A stretch of 64,000 nt of DNA from Streptomyces cellostaticus (GCF_023630175.1 NZ_JALLIN010000039.1:1-64000), one strand, 5' to 3'; positions 26,115-35,313 are shown, numbered from the stretch's first letter. The notes: generated by a model not told the origin, from the sequence alone. Numbers and translations are program-made.

Positions 26115-26507
26115 TCAGGCCTCCGGAGCGTCCTTCTCCTTTTTCAGGCCCTTCAGCCGTGCGCCCTCCTTGCGGACCTCGGCCTGGGTGGCCCGCTCCT
26201 TCTCCAGCCACTCGGGCCGCTCCTGCTTGAGCGCCTCGATCTGCTCGGTGGTCAGCGCCTCGGTGACACCGGCGCGCGCGAGGCCCGAGATGGACACGCC
26301 GAGCTTCGCGGCGACCACCGGACGCGGGTGCGGACCGTCCGCTCGCAGTGCGCGCAGCCACTCGGGCGGGTCGGCCTGCAGCTCGTTCAGCTCGGCGCGC
26401 GTGACCACACCCTCCTGGAAGTCGGCGGGGGTGGCGGGGAGGTACACACCCAGCTTCTTCGCCGCGGTCGCGGGCTTCATCGTCTGGGTGCTCTGCTGCG
26501 AACTCAT
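26115..26507 (-). CDS. DUF5997 family protein
   Basis: A 130-residue soluble protein rich in charged residues, with a Lys/Glu-rich C-terminal helix ending LKGLKKEKDAPEA. The pattern KPATAAKKLGVYLPATPADF and VVTRAELNELQADPPEWL matches the actinobacterial DUF5997 family; the function is not known. The middle (VVAAKLGVSISGLARAGV) resembles a small helix-turn-helix but is not clearly one. It diverges from a LysR-like substrate-binding protein across 58 bp; the two are commonly neighbours. Confidence 0.85.
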   Translation of the reverse strand: MSSQQSTQTMKPATAAKKLGVYLPATPADFQEGVVTRAELNELQADPPEWLRALRADGPHPRPVVAAKLGVSISGLARAGVTEALTTEQIEALKQERPEWLEKERATQAEVRKEGARLKGLKKEKDAPEA

Positions 26508-26565
26508 GAGGCCAAGGGTATCGGCCGGGTTCGGGCCGGCCGACCACGGCCGGTAGCCTGGCCTG

Positions 26566-27360
26566 GTGACAGGCTCGGATGAATCACCGTCGTTCCGGCT
26601 GGCGTACGTTCCCGGAGTGACGCCGGCCAAGTGGGCGCGGATCTGGCAGGAGCGCCGGCCAGGTGTCCCGCTCACCCTGCTCCAGGTCCCCGCGGCCGAC
26701 GCCCCCGGGCTGCTGCGCGCCGAAGAGGCGGACGCGGCCTTCGTGCGACTGCCGGTCGACCGCACGTTCTTCAGCGCGATCCCCCTGTACACGGAGACCA
26801 CGGTGGTCGTCGTGCCCAAGGACCACCTGATCACGGCGGCCGACGAGGTGACCCTGGCCGACCTCGCCGACGAGGTCGTGTTCCACCCCCTGGACGACGT
26901 CTTCGACTGGGCCGCCCCGCCCGGCGAGCCCGGCTTCGAACGCCCCGCGACGACGCCCGACGCCATCGAGCTGGTGGCGGCGGGCGTCGGTCTGCTGATC
27001 GTCCCGCAGTCTCTGGCCCGGCTGTACCACCGCAGGGACCTCACCTACCGTCCCGTCACCGACGCGCCCCGGTCGGGCGTCGCCCTGTCCTGGCCCGAGG
27101 AGGCCACCACCGATCTGGTGGAGGACTTCATCGGCATCGTCCGCGGCCGCACCGTGAACAGCTCGCGGGGTCGTACGGCGGAGAAGCGCGAGGCGGAGAA
27201 GGGGCGCGGACGGGCGCAGCAGGGCGGCGGCCGCCAGAAGCCCGGGACCGGGAAGTCCACGGGTGCGAAGCCCGCGAGCCGCACGGCGGCGCGGGGCCGC
27301 GCCGGCTCCGGGGGCGGCGGGAAGGCGGCCAAGCGGGGCAGGCCGCGCCGCGGGTCGTAG
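26566..27360 (+). CDS. LysR-type substrate-binding domain protein without HTH, basic tail
   Basis: A 264-residue protein whose first 200 residues form a LysR-type effector-binding domain (FRLAYVPGVTPAKW, PLYTETTVVVVPKDHLI, ELVAAGVGLLIVPQSLARLY). The usual N-terminal winged helix is missing: the frame begins directly at the effector domain with GTG 26566. The last 65 residues are a low-complexity tail of Arg, Lys, Gly and Ala. A positively charged tail might bind nucleic acid in place of the HTH; this is inference. It is divergent from DUF5997. Confidence 0.85.
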   Translation: MTGSDESPSFRLAYVPGVTPAKWARIWQERRPGVPLTLLQVPAADAPGLLRAEEADAAFVRLPVDRTFFSAIPLYTETTVVVVPKDHLITAADEVTLADLADEVVFHPLDDVFDWAAPPGEPGFERPATTPDAIELVAAGVGLLIVPQSLARLYHRRDLTYRPVTDAPRSGVALSWPEEATTDLVEDFIGIVRGRTVNSSRGRTAEKREAEKGRGRAQQGGGRQKPGTGKSTGAKPASRTAARGRAGSGGGGKAAKRGRPRRGS

Positions 27361-27497
27361 CCCGCGGTCGTGCCGTACCACCGCCCCGGGATCCCGGGGC
27401 GTTCCGGGTCCGCCGCGTTCGCGGCTCCCCGTCCGGTCCCGGGGCGAGTTCGCCCCCGGGCGTGCCCGGCACGCGTCGACTCGACCGGGCCGTCCGT

Positions 27498-27555
27498 GGC
27501 CCGGCCCCTGAGGGCCGTGCCACGTCGCGGTGCCGCGGCCCTCAGGGGCCGGGCC
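27498..27555. terminator. Bidirectional hairpin terminator
   Basis: A perfect 20-bp inverted repeat (27498-27517 with 27536-27555) between the convergent LysR-like and MFS genes. The right arm overlaps the last codons and stop of the MFS gene (stop at 27542-27544). Confidence 0.8.
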
Positions 27556-29044
27556 GCACCGGTTCCTCCGCGCCGCCCTCCGCGGAGCCCCGCCGGACCC
27601 TCTCGCCGGGCCGTGCCGGTTCGGGATGCGCCTGGCGCTCCCGCAGGTCCGCCACCGCCAGCCCCAGCGCGATCACGATGAGCCCGACCGCGGTGAGCAG
27701 CCCGAGCTGGATGGCCGTGACGGAGTAGCCGTGGCCGTCCTGGTGCGCGAAGTACACCGCGCCCACCACGGCGATCCCGGCCGCGGAGCCGACCCGCTGC
27801 CCCGTCTGGAGGACACCGCCGGCGGCTCCGGCCCGGTGCACGGGGACCCGGGTGAGGGTGAGGGTCGTGTTGGGGGAGACCGTCAGGCCGGAGCCGATCC
27901 CGCCGATCAGCAACGGCAGCGCGGTCGCCCAGCCCACGTTCCGCCCGGGCACCAGCTCCACCGCGGCGACCACCCCGAGCAGTCCCAGCGCCACTCCGCC
28001 CAGCCCGACGACGACCAGCCGGCGGCCGAAGCGCACCACCAGCCGCCCCCCGACGGCCGCACCGACCGCGGAGGCCGCCGCGAACGGCAGCACGGTCAGG
28101 CCCGCGGCCAGCGCGCTGTAGCCGACCGTGTTCTGCAGGAACAGCGTGTAGACGAAGAAGACCGTGGTGAAGCCCGCGAAGTAGGTGAGGCTGATCAGGG
28201 CGCCGAGCGTGAACGACCTCAGGGAGAACAGCTCCAGGTCGACCAGCGGGGCCCGCCCCCGCCGTCCCTGGTGTCTCTCCCACGCCCAGAACGCGGCCAG
28301 CAGCAGCGCCGCCACCGGCAGCATCGCCCACTTCAGCCGGCCGGTCCACTGCTGCTCCTGCACCAGCGGCAGCATCAGCGCGAGCACACCGGACCCGAGG
28401 AGCAGCACCCCGAACAGGTCGAACGTCTCCCGCTTGTCCGCGGGCACCGGGAATCGGGGCAGGAGCCGCAGTCCGGCGGTGAAGGCGGCCACTCCGATGG
28501 GCAGGTTGACGAAGAACACCCAGCGCCAGCCGTCGACGGTGCCGACGGCGTCGATCAGCAGCCCGCCGGCCAGCGGCCCGACCGCGGTCGAGACCCCGAT
28601 GACGCTGCCGAGCAGGCCGAAGGCCCGGGCCCGCTCGGAGCCCTGGAACATCTGCTGGATCAGTCCCGAGGTCTGCGGCGCGACCATCCCGGCCGCGGTG
28701 CCCTGGATCAGCCGGAACACCACCAGCCAGGACGGCCCGGGAGCGAGCCCGCACGCCGCCGAGGCCAGCGTGAACAGGGCCAGCCCGAACAGGAAGGCCT
28801 GGCGCCGGCCGCGCATGTCGCCCAGCCGGCCCGCGGGGACCAGCGCGAGCCCGAAGGTCAGGGCGTATCCGGAGACCACCCAGGACTGGGCGGCTTCGGA
28901 AGCGCCCAGCCCGTGCTCCATCGAGGGCAGCGCCACGTTCACGATCGAGGTGTCGAGCAGCGAGATGAATCCCGCCGTCAGGCAGACCGCGAGCGCTTTC
29001 CACCGCCGGTCGTCGGGGGTGGGCACTGCCTGGACTGTGGTCAT
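27542..29044 (-). CDS. MFS drug exporter, DHA2 (EmrB/QacA) family
   Basis: A 500-residue transporter with about 14 hydrophobic segments. FISLLDTSIVNVALPSM in the first helix, GRLGDMRGRRQ between helices 2 and 3, and the GxxxGPxxGG-type motif C (VSTAVGPLAGGLLID) are diagnostic for 14-TM proton-coupled drug exporters. It extrudes hydrophobic or cationic compounds at the cytoplasmic membrane. Its substrate is unknown. It lies just outside the biosynthetic genes, so it could serve the cluster product or be unrelated. No dedicated TetR repressor sits next to it. Confidence 0.93.
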   Translation of the reverse strand: MTTVQAVPTPDDRRWKALAVCLTAGFISLLDTSIVNVALPSMEHGLGASEAAQSWVVSGYALTFGLALVPAGRLGDMRGRRQAFLFGLALFTLASAACGLAPGPSWLVVFRLIQGTAAGMVAPQTSGLIQQMFQGSERARAFGLLGSVIGVSTAVGPLAGGLLIDAVGTVDGWRWVFFVNLPIGVAAFTAGLRLLPRFPVPADKRETFDLFGVLLLGSGVLALMLPLVQEQQWTGRLKWAMLPVAALLLAAFWAWERHQGRRGRAPLVDLELFSLRSFTLGALISLTYFAGFTTVFFVYTLFLQNTVGYSALAAGLTVLPFAAASAVGAAVGGRLVVRFGRRLVVVGLGGVALGLLGVVAAVELVPGRNVGWATALPLLIGGIGSGLTVSPNTTLTLTRVPVHRAGAAGGVLQTGQRVGSAAGIAVVGAVYFAHQDGHGYSVTAIQLGLLTAVGLIVIALGLAVADLRERQAHPEPARPGERVRRGSAEGGAEEPVRPGP

Positions 29045-29121
29045 GGGGTCACGCTAAGCAGCCGTTCGGCCGACCGCACGCCGGGAGCGCCGCCGCACGC
29101 CCCGGGCAGGCGCCGTCCGGT

Positions 29122-29817
29122 TCAGCGGGGACCGGCCGTTCCCGTGAGCCACGCGTGGGCCGACCGGGCCGTGAACTCGGCCTGGCCGCCCCGGACCAGC
29201 AGCGCGGCCGTGCCGAACTCGGGCGCGTCCGCCTGCGCCGCCACGTACGGGACGGCGATGCAGCGCATCCCGGCCGCGTGGGCGGCCGCCGCACCCGGCG
29301 CCGCGTCCTCGACGACCACGCAGCCGGCCGGGTCCACGCCGAGCCGGCGGGCCGCCTCGAGGAAGACGTCGGGCGCGGGCTTGCCCCGGGGCACCTCGTC
29401 GGCCGAGACGGCGGTGCGCAGATGGGCGCCCAGACCTGTGCCGGCCAGGATCGCCTCGATCGCGGCCGGGGAGGAGCCGGAGGCCACCGCCGTCGGCACC
29501 CCGTCGGCGGCCAGCAGCTCCACGAACTTCCGCATCTCCGGGTACGCGCGCGTGCCGGTGCGGGCGAGCTCCAGATAGCGCCGGTCGGTCGCGTCGAACA
29601 GCTCCTCAACCGAGGCGCGCAGGCCGTAGCGCTCCCGCCACAGGACGACGGTCTCCAGAGTGCTGATGCCGACGTACCGCTCGTGCTCCGTCCAGGTGAA
29701 GTCCGGGACGCCGTGCTCGGCCAGGGTCAGCCGGCCCGCCTCGTAGTAGTTCGGCTCGCTGTCCACCAGCGTGCCGTCGAGATCGAAGACGACCGCAAGG
29801 GTGCCGGGCTCGCTCAT
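29122..29817 (-). CDS. HAD-superfamily phosphatase (beta-phosphoglucomutase-like)
   Basis: A 231-residue HAD hydrolase with motif I VFDLDGTLVDSE, motif II ASGSS, the motif III Lys in PRGKPAPDVFLEAA and motif IV VVEDAAPG. The cap domain is the C1 alpha-helical type as in sugar-phosphate phosphatases and beta-phosphoglucomutases. Start ATG 29817 was chosen; ATG 29829 is possible. It lies 20 bp downstream of the Lrp/AsnC regulator in the same direction and is probably cotranscribed. Confidence 0.9.
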   Translation of the reverse strand: MSEPGTLAVVFDLDGTLVDSEPNYYEAGRLTLAEHGVPDFTWTEHERYVGISTLETVVLWRERYGLRASVEELFDATDRRYLELARTGTRAYPEMRKFVELLAADGVPTAVASGSSPAAIEAILAGTGLGAHLRTAVSADEVPRGKPAPDVFLEAARRLGVDPAGCVVVEDAAPGAAAAHAAGMRCIAVPYVAAQADAPEFGTAALLVRGGQAEFTARSAHAWLTGTAGPR

Positions 29818-29837
29818 GCCGTCCAGCATGCCCGGCG

Positions 29838-30314
29838 TCAGGCGCGCTCCGCCCGTCCGACCGCCTCCACCAGGGGGAGCAGCCGGTGGGGGACGCGCTC
29901 GCGCAGGGCCACCTCGGTACGGGTGCGCACCACGCCGGGCATGCTGATCAGCTTCTGGATCACGTCCTCCAGGTGGGCGTTGTCCCGCCCCACCACCCGG
30001 GCGAGCAGGTCGCCGCCGCCCGTGATCGAGAAGGCCTCCACGATCTCCGGCACGGCGGCCAGCGCGTCGCCCACGTCGTCCAGGTGGCCCTGGGTGACCT
30101 CGATGTGCACGAAGGCCAGCACGGGGTGGCCCAGCGCGGCGGGGGACAGCGCGGGGCCCGTACCGGTGATCACGCCGTCGCGTTCCATGCGGTCCAGACG
30201 TGCCTGGAGGGTGCCCCGGGCCACGCCGAGGATGCGGGCGTACTCCCGCACGCTGGTGCGCGGCTGCTCCAGCAGGAGCCGCAGGATGCGGGTGTCGAGT
30301 GCGTCCACGCTCAT
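29838..30314 (-). CDS. Lrp/AsnC family transcriptional regulator
   Basis: A 158-residue regulator. The N-terminal helix-turn-helix is DTRILRLLLEQPRTSVREYA followed by RILGVARGTLQARLDRMERD; the C-terminal RAM/ligand domain includes LAFVHIEVTQGHL and SITGGGDLLARVVGRD. Start ATG 30314 fits the usual beginning of the family; the frame stays open further upstream. It responds to amino acids or related metabolites in family members. It diverges from a FUSC exporter gene across 266 bp holding a perfect dyad. Confidence 0.92.
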   Translation of the reverse strand: MSVDALDTRILRLLLEQPRTSVREYARILGVARGTLQARLDRMERDGVITGTGPALSPAALGHPVLAFVHIEVTQGHLDDVGDALAAVPEIVEAFSITGGGDLLARVVGRDNAHLEDVIQKLISMPGVVRTRTEVALRERVPHRLLPLVEAVGRAERA

Positions 30315-30394
30315 GAGGGACGACTGTACCAATGGCTCACCGTTGTGTCGGCGACACACCTCGCCCGACCTGGACCGTTGGCATTCCGGCGGCT

Positions 30395-30409
30395 GCTCAC
30401 CCGGTGAGC
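30395..30409. promoter_or_regulatory. Dyad GCTCACCCGGTGAGC in the Lrp/FUSC divergent region
   Basis: A perfect 7+1+7 palindrome in the middle of the divergent intergenic region. Two CCAATGG copies flank it (about 30330 and 30418). Possible operator for the Lrp/AsnC protein controlling itself and the FUSC gene. Confidence 0.35.
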
Positions 30410-30580
30410 GGACTGGGCCAATGGATCAGTGATGCGGTCGACACTTGAGCCAGTGACCTCTGTGATGCTCTCATGGGGACGTCGATGGCGCTGCGGACCC
30501 CCGCGGCGCCTTTTGTGTGCCGGTGAGGATCCGGCGTTCCGGCTGTTCCGGGCGTGCCCGGGTCCAACGGGAGGAGTCAG

Positions 30581-32071
30581 GTGCTGAAGAGGGTGTTCGT
30601 GGCCGCGGACCCGGGGCGGGCGCGGCTGCGCTTCGCCGCGCGGGCCGTGCTCGGCATCGGGCTGGCGGTCGCCGTCTGCGGTGCGGCGGGGCAGCCCCTG
30701 GCCGGTGCGGTCACCGGCGGCCTCGCCGCACTGCTCGCCCTGTTCACCGTCACCGACGCCACCGTGCGCGGGCAGGCGGTCACCACCGCGCTGCTGCCGG
30801 CCGTCGGCCTGCCCGTGCTCACCGCCGCCGCCGAACTGCACGACTTCCCCGTGGCGCGGGACCTGGTCTTCCTCGCGGTGGTGGGAGCCGGTGTGTACGC
30901 CCGCCGCTGGGGTCCGCGCGGCCACAGCCTCGGTGTCTTCGCCTTCATGACGTTCTTCATGGCCCAGTTCCTGCACACCGCGCCCAGGCAGTTGCCCGGG
31001 CTGTACGCCGCCGTCCTGCTGTCCGTGCTCGGCGCGGCCGCCGTGCGCTTCGGCCTGTGGTGCTACGAGCGCGGGCTGCCCCCGGCCGCGGTCCCCGCGC
31101 CGCCCGCCGGTGCCGGTCTGTCCCGGGTGACCACCCGGCAGGCCGTGCAGGCCACCGCGGGCGCGGGCTTCGCGCTCGTCGCCGGCCAGCTCATGTCCGG
31201 GCAGCGCTGGTACTGGGCGGTGGGTGCCACCTGGTGGGTCTTCGTGAACACCACCTCGCGCGGCGAGACGCTGGTCCGCGGCTTCCGCCGGGTCCTGGGC
31301 ACCGTCATCGGCATCGGCCTCGGCTTCGTCGTGGCCGTGCCGGTCCACGGGGCGGCCGTGCCCACGGCCGCCCTCGTGGCCGTCGCCGTCTTCGGCATCT
31401 TCTACACGGCCGCGGTCTCCTACACCTGGATGATGCTCTGTGTGACCGTGCTCGCCGCCTCGCTCTACGGCGTGCTCGGCGTCCTCAGCCCCGGCCTGCT
31501 CGCCCTGCGCCTGGCCGAGACCGGCGTCGGCGCCCTCGGTGCCGCGCTCGCCGTGTTCTTCGTGCTGCCCGTCACCACCCACGCCACCACCGACGCCTGG
31601 ATCCAGCGCGCCCTGCGCTGCGTGCACGCCTGCACCGGCGAGGCCGCCGCGCGGCTCGCCGGATCGGTGTCGGCGGACCCGGCGCCGCGCGTGGCCGAGC
31701 TGGAGCAGCTCCTGGGCCGGGTGCGGCTCTCGGTCGCTCCGCTCGTCCACCCGCTGAACCCGATGCGCGGCCGCAAGCGGCGCGCCCGCCGGGTGCTCGC
31801 GCTGCTCGACGACTGTGCCCGCGAGATCCGCGGTCTGGTCGCGGTCGCCGCCGACCCCGAGGCCTCCCACGACGCCCGCCTGGCCGCGGCCTGCTGGCGG
31901 GTTGAGGCCGCGGTCGAGGCGCTCACGGACGGCGGCTCCGAACGGGTCCACCGGCCCGCCGAGGCCCCCGCGGAGCCCGCCCTGGCCCATCTGCACGGCC
32001 TGGAGCGAGCCCTCGCCGATCTGGCCGAGCCGCTGCGGGCGCCCTCCGGCTCCCGGCTCGTCGGCGCCTGA
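30581..32071 (+). CDS. FUSC-family membrane protein (aromatic acid exporter-like)
   Basis: A 496-residue membrane protein with two blocks of hydrophobic helices. The second block carries the FUSC signature (SGQRWYWAVGATWWVFVNTT then SRGETLVRGFRRVLGTVIGI), followed by a cytoplasmic helical C-terminus. Family members export aromatic acids or fusaric acid. GTG 30581 was chosen because GGGAGGAG stands five bases before it; the frame is open from 30554. It is divergent from an Lrp/AsnC gene that may regulate it. Confidence 0.9.
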   Translation: MLKRVFVAADPGRARLRFAARAVLGIGLAVAVCGAAGQPLAGAVTGGLAALLALFTVTDATVRGQAVTTALLPAVGLPVLTAAAELHDFPVARDLVFLAVVGAGVYARRWGPRGHSLGVFAFMTFFMAQFLHTAPRQLPGLYAAVLLSVLGAAAVRFGLWCYERGLPPAAVPAPPAGAGLSRVTTRQAVQATAGAGFALVAGQLMSGQRWYWAVGATWWVFVNTTSRGETLVRGFRRVLGTVIGIGLGFVVAVPVHGAAVPTAALVAVAVFGIFYTAAVSYTWMMLCVTVLAASLYGVLGVLSPGLLALRLAETGVGALGAALAVFFVLPVTTHATTDAWIQRALRCVHACTGEAAARLAGSVSADPAPRVAELEQLLGRVRLSVAPLVHPLNPMRGRKRRARRVLALLDDCAREIRGLVAVAADPEASHDARLAAACWRVEAAVEALTDGGSERVHRPAEAPAEPALAHLHGLERALADLAEPLRAPSGSRLVGA

Positions 32072-32155
32072 GGCGAAACGGCCCCTCCTGGTCTAGACCG
32101 ACGGTGATCGACTGCTACCGTCGGCACCACTGGCGCGGACCGAGAGGGGACAGCG

Positions 32156-33184
32156 GTGGCAGCGGTCGGCAGGCGGCACAGGGCGTTCATCGGGTCGTTC
32201 ACAGCCGCCGGCGGCCCCGGACTGGTCACCGCGGAGGTCCGCCCGGGCTCCGGCGCGCTGACCGTCACCGGCCGCCTCGGCACCCTCCCCGACCCCGCCT
32301 ACCTGGCCCTCTCGCCGGACGGGGACATGCTCTACGCGGTCAGTGAGACCGCCGAGGGCGCCGTCGCCGCGTACCGGGTGGCCGGGGACAAGCCGGAAAC
32401 CGCCGGGCCGCCCGTACCGGTGGGGGGCGGACCCACCCACCTCGCCCTGCACGCCGGCCACGTGCTGACCGCCGACTACGGCTCCGGCGGCGTCACCGCC
32501 GTACCGGTGCGTCCGGACGGCACGCTGGCCGCCGCGCCCTCCGGGCTGCTGCGGCACACCGGCTGCGGCCCGCACGACCGCCGTCAGCGCGGCCCGCATC
32601 CCCATCAGGTGCAGCCCGATCCCAGCGGCCGGTGGTTCGTGAGTGTCGACCTCGGCACGGACTCCGTACGCGTCTGCACGCTCGACGGGGGCGTGCCGGT
32701 CCTCCACCGCGAGTTCGCGCTGCGACCCGGTTCGGGCCCCCGCCACCTGGCCTTCCACCCGGACGGCGAGCACGCCTACGTGGTCAACGAGCTCACCCCG
32801 ACGGTCACGGTGTGCCGCTGGGACGCGGCCGGCGGCGCTCTCAGGCCGCTGGCCGAGGTCCCGGTCCTGCCGGGTGCCCCGGCCGGTGACGCCTACCCCT
32901 CGGGTGTGGTGGTCGCTCCGGACGGCCGCTTCGTGTGGACCGCGACCCGCGGTGAGGACGTCCTGTCCGTGTTCGCCGTCCAGGGGGACGGCCTCCGGCT
33001 GACCGGCACGGTGCCGTGCGGCGGGCACTGGCCCCGCGCGCTGGCCGAGCACGACGGCTTCCTCTACTGCGCCAACGAACGCTCCGGCGACGTGACCTGG
33101 TTCGACGTGCGGGAAGGAGCGGGACTTCCCCGCTACGACGGCTCCGTCGAGGTCGCGGCGGCCGCGTGCGCCGTCTTCGGCTGA
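32156..33184 (+). CDS. Lactonase-family beta-propeller protein (6-phosphogluconolactonase-like)
   Basis: A 342-residue seven-bladed propeller of the lactonase (Pgl/YbhE) family. Repeats such as AYLALSPDGDMLYAVSE, PTHLALHAGHVLTADY, RHLAFHPDGEHAYVVNEL and YPSGVVVAPDGRFVWTATRG are visible. The conserved polar block GPHDRRQRGPHPHQVQPDPS carries the His residues typical of the active-site face. It would hydrolyse 6-phosphogluconolactone or another sugar lactone. GTG 32156 follows GAGAGGGGA. Confidence 0.9.
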   Translation: MAAVGRRHRAFIGSFTAAGGPGLVTAEVRPGSGALTVTGRLGTLPDPAYLALSPDGDMLYAVSETAEGAVAAYRVAGDKPETAGPPVPVGGGPTHLALHAGHVLTADYGSGGVTAVPVRPDGTLAAAPSGLLRHTGCGPHDRRQRGPHPHQVQPDPSGRWFVSVDLGTDSVRVCTLDGGVPVLHREFALRPGSGPRHLAFHPDGEHAYVVNELTPTVTVCRWDAAGGALRPLAEVPVLPGAPAGDAYPSGVVVAPDGRFVWTATRGEDVLSVFAVQGDGLRLTGTVPCGGHWPRALAEHDGFLYCANERSGDVTWFDVREGAGLPRYDGSVEVAAAACAVFG

Positions 33185-33213
33185 AGGGCGTCCGCGTCGT
33201 CCCCGCGGTACGC

Positions 33214-33250
33214 CGAAGGGCCCGCTCCGATCGCCGGGGCGGGCCCTTCG
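33214..33250. terminator. Bidirectional hairpin terminator
   Basis: Inverted repeat 33214-33228 with 33236-33250 (14 of 15 bp) between the convergent lactonase and CbiX-like genes. Confidence 0.75.
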
Positions 33251-33272
33251 GCCGTACGGGTGCGCCGTCGCG

Positions 33273-34196
33273 TCAGCGGACCGGCGTGCCCTGCTGCTGC
33301 GGGGTGGTGATACCGAGCGCGGACGTGTACTTGGCGAGAGCGAGCTTGCCGATCGCCGGGTAGGCGCCCAGTGCCTCGGCGGTGGCGCAGCCGGCCTCCT
33401 CGGCGGCCGCGGCGAGCAGCGCGGAATCGATCTCGGGGCCGATCAGATACGGCGCGAGGGCGAGCTGCTGCGAGCCCGAGGAGCGGAGCTGCTCGGCGAC
33501 CGAGGTGATGGCACCCTCCTGGTCGAGCGCCGCCGCCATGACCGGGACGGCCAGGCGCGCCGCGAGCAGCATGCCGGTGATGCCGGCCGCCTGCACGGCC
33601 TCCTCGCCGCCCACCGAGGCCAGGATGATGCCGTCCGCGGCCGTGGCCACGGTGAACAGCCGGGCGCGGTCGGCGCGGGCCAGGCCCGCCTCGGACAGGC
33701 GCACGTGCAGCGCCTCGGCGAGCAGCGGGTGCGGGCCGAGGACGTCGGTCAGCTCGGCGGAGACCCGGCTGTCCATCACGGCCTGGCGGACCTGGCGCAG
33801 CAGCGCGCCGTCCGGACCGGCCAGCAGCGGGACGACGACGGCGACCGGGCCGTCGGGCTCCTCGACCTCGGCACCGGCGGCGCGGGCCTGCTCGAATCGT
33901 GCGGTCCGCTCCTCCGCGGCGCCGGACAGAACCGAGCTCAGGCTCGGGAACTCGGCTTCGCCCCCGTCCAGGTAACCGATGCGGGCGTCCAGGCCGGGCA
34001 GCTCGGAGCGGGCGATGCTCACGACCTCCTCGGCGAGGCTGCGCGAGGCGGTGCCGGGGACGCCGGGCACCGCGAGGACGAGCGCGGGCGCGCCCTCGGG
34101 AGCCACCAGCGGTTCCGGTCGGCGGTGCCTTCCGGGCTGGCGGGGTCGCGGCATTCGTACTGGCAGGCCGGACGCGGGCCCAGTGGGGGAACTCAT
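33273..34196 (-). CDS. CbiX/sirohydrochlorin chelatase-like protein
   Basis: A 307-residue two-domain protein of the CbiX chelatase fold. VVVPLLAGPDGALLRQVRQA and LTDVLGPHPLLAEALHVRLS match the chelatase core, with the His of GPHPLL retained. The first strand, which in active chelatases ends in a GHGSR-type motif, reads VLAVPGVPGTA, so the first metal-binding His is missing. The N-terminus is extended by about 35 basic residues. It may have a related but non-chelatase role. No cobalamin or sirohaem genes are nearby. Confidence 0.8.
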   Translation of the reverse strand: MSSPTGPASGLPVRMPRPRQPGRHRRPEPLVAPEGAPALVLAVPGVPGTASRSLAEEVVSIARSELPGLDARIGYLDGGEAEFPSLSSVLSGAAEERTARFEQARAAGAEVEEPDGPVAVVVPLLAGPDGALLRQVRQAVMDSRVSAELTDVLGPHPLLAEALHVRLSEAGLARADRARLFTVATAADGIILASVGGEEAVQAAGITGMLLAARLAVPVMAAALDQEGAITSVAEQLRSSGSQQLALAPYLIGPEIDSALLAAAAEEAGCATAEALGAYPAIGKLALAKYTSALGITTPQQQGTPVR

Positions 34197-34347
34197 GGCG
34201 CCGCATGTTACTGGCTCTTTGGGTTCCCCTGTTCGGGGAGGGTGCAGGTGAGCGGTATCCGTCCGCTTTTGTCTGATGAGTTACGTCCGTTTGGCATGTG
34301 TTTCGGGCGGATGCCGGGACGGGCGGAACACAAAGCGGGTGATTCCC

Positions 34348-35313
34348 CTATGTGTGGACGACATGAAGCATGGTCGCCTCACCCGGAAGGGCGGGCCGGC
34401 CGGCCGCCAGCAGGCCCGCGATCCGCACGCAGCCGTGCAGCGGGTCGCCCTCGGCCGGAACCAGCCGGGCCCGCGGCAGCCGGTCGGCCAACTCCTCCCG
34501 CACCGGTACGAGAAGGGGATCGCCCAGGTGGAACAGACCGCCCGTGAGGGCCACGTCGGCCGCGCCGGAGGCCGGGCAGACGGCCGCGGCGGACTCCGCC
34601 GTGGCGCGGGCCGCCGCGCGCAGGATGCCGGCGGCCACCGGGTCGTGCGCGGCGCAGGCGGCCACGCGCGGCGCGAACGAGGCGAGCAGCGCCGGGCGGT
34701 CGGAGCGCGGGTAGAGCAGTCCGGGCAGGCCGGGCAGCGGACCGAACTGCTCCTCGGCGCCGGCCCGCAGCGGCGCGGATCCGCCGTCGCGGCCGTCATG
34801 GGCGCGCAGCGCCGCCTCCAGACCGGCCCGCCCGATCCAGGCCCCGCCGCCGCAGTCGCCCAGCAGATGTCCCCAGCCGTCCGCCCGGTGCCAGCGGCGC
34901 AGGTCGGTGCCGATCGCGATCAGGCCGGTGCCCCCCGCGACCACCACGCCCGGCCGCGCACCCAGGGCGCCCACGTAGGCCGTCACGGCGTCGGCGGCGA
35001 GCGCCACGGACCGCACACCCAGCTCGCGGGCGAGCAGGCCCGGCAGATCGGAGCGCAGGGCCTCGCCCAGGGTGGCGAACCCGGCGGCGCCGACGACGGC
35101 CGTGCTCAGCTCGCCGATCCCGGCCCGCGCGGTCAGTTCCCGGGCCAGTGGGAGGAGTTGCGCCATGAGGTGCGCGGGGTCGATGCCCCGCGCACCGGTA
35201 CGCACCGGCTCCCGCGACTCGCCCGCGGCCGACGGCGGCAGCCCCGCCACTCCCACGGCGGCCCTGAGACCGGAGCCACCGGAGTCGACGGCCAGGAAAC
35301 CGGCGGCGGTCAC
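34348..35313 (-). CDS. BadF/BadG/BcrA/BcrD-type sugar kinase (N-acetylglucosamine kinase-like)
   Basis: A 321-residue ASKHA-fold kinase. Phosphate 1 motif is FLAVDSGGSGLRAAVG, then GGTGLIAIG, the GWGHLLGDCGGGAWIGRAGL block diagnostic of the GlcNAc-kinase-like BadF/BadG group, and ALTGGLFHLGDPL. It phosphorylates an amino sugar or related hexose. GTG 35313 was chosen because it directly precedes the first strand; the frame is open further upstream without a good start. It is divergent from ung by 200 bp. Confidence 0.85.
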   Translation of the reverse strand: MTAAGFLAVDSGGSGLRAAVGVAGLPPSAAGESREPVRTGARGIDPAHLMAQLLPLARELTARAGIGELSTAVVGAAGFATLGEALRSDLPGLLARELGVRSVALAADAVTAYVGALGARPGVVVAGGTGLIAIGTDLRRWHRADGWGHLLGDCGGGAWIGRAGLEAALRAHDGRDGGSAPLRAGAEEQFGPLPGLPGLLYPRSDRPALLASFAPRVAACAAHDPVAAGILRAAARATAESAAAVCPASGAADVALTGGLFHLGDPLLVPVREELADRLPRARLVPAEGDPLHGCVRIAGLLAAGRPALPGEATMLHVVHT

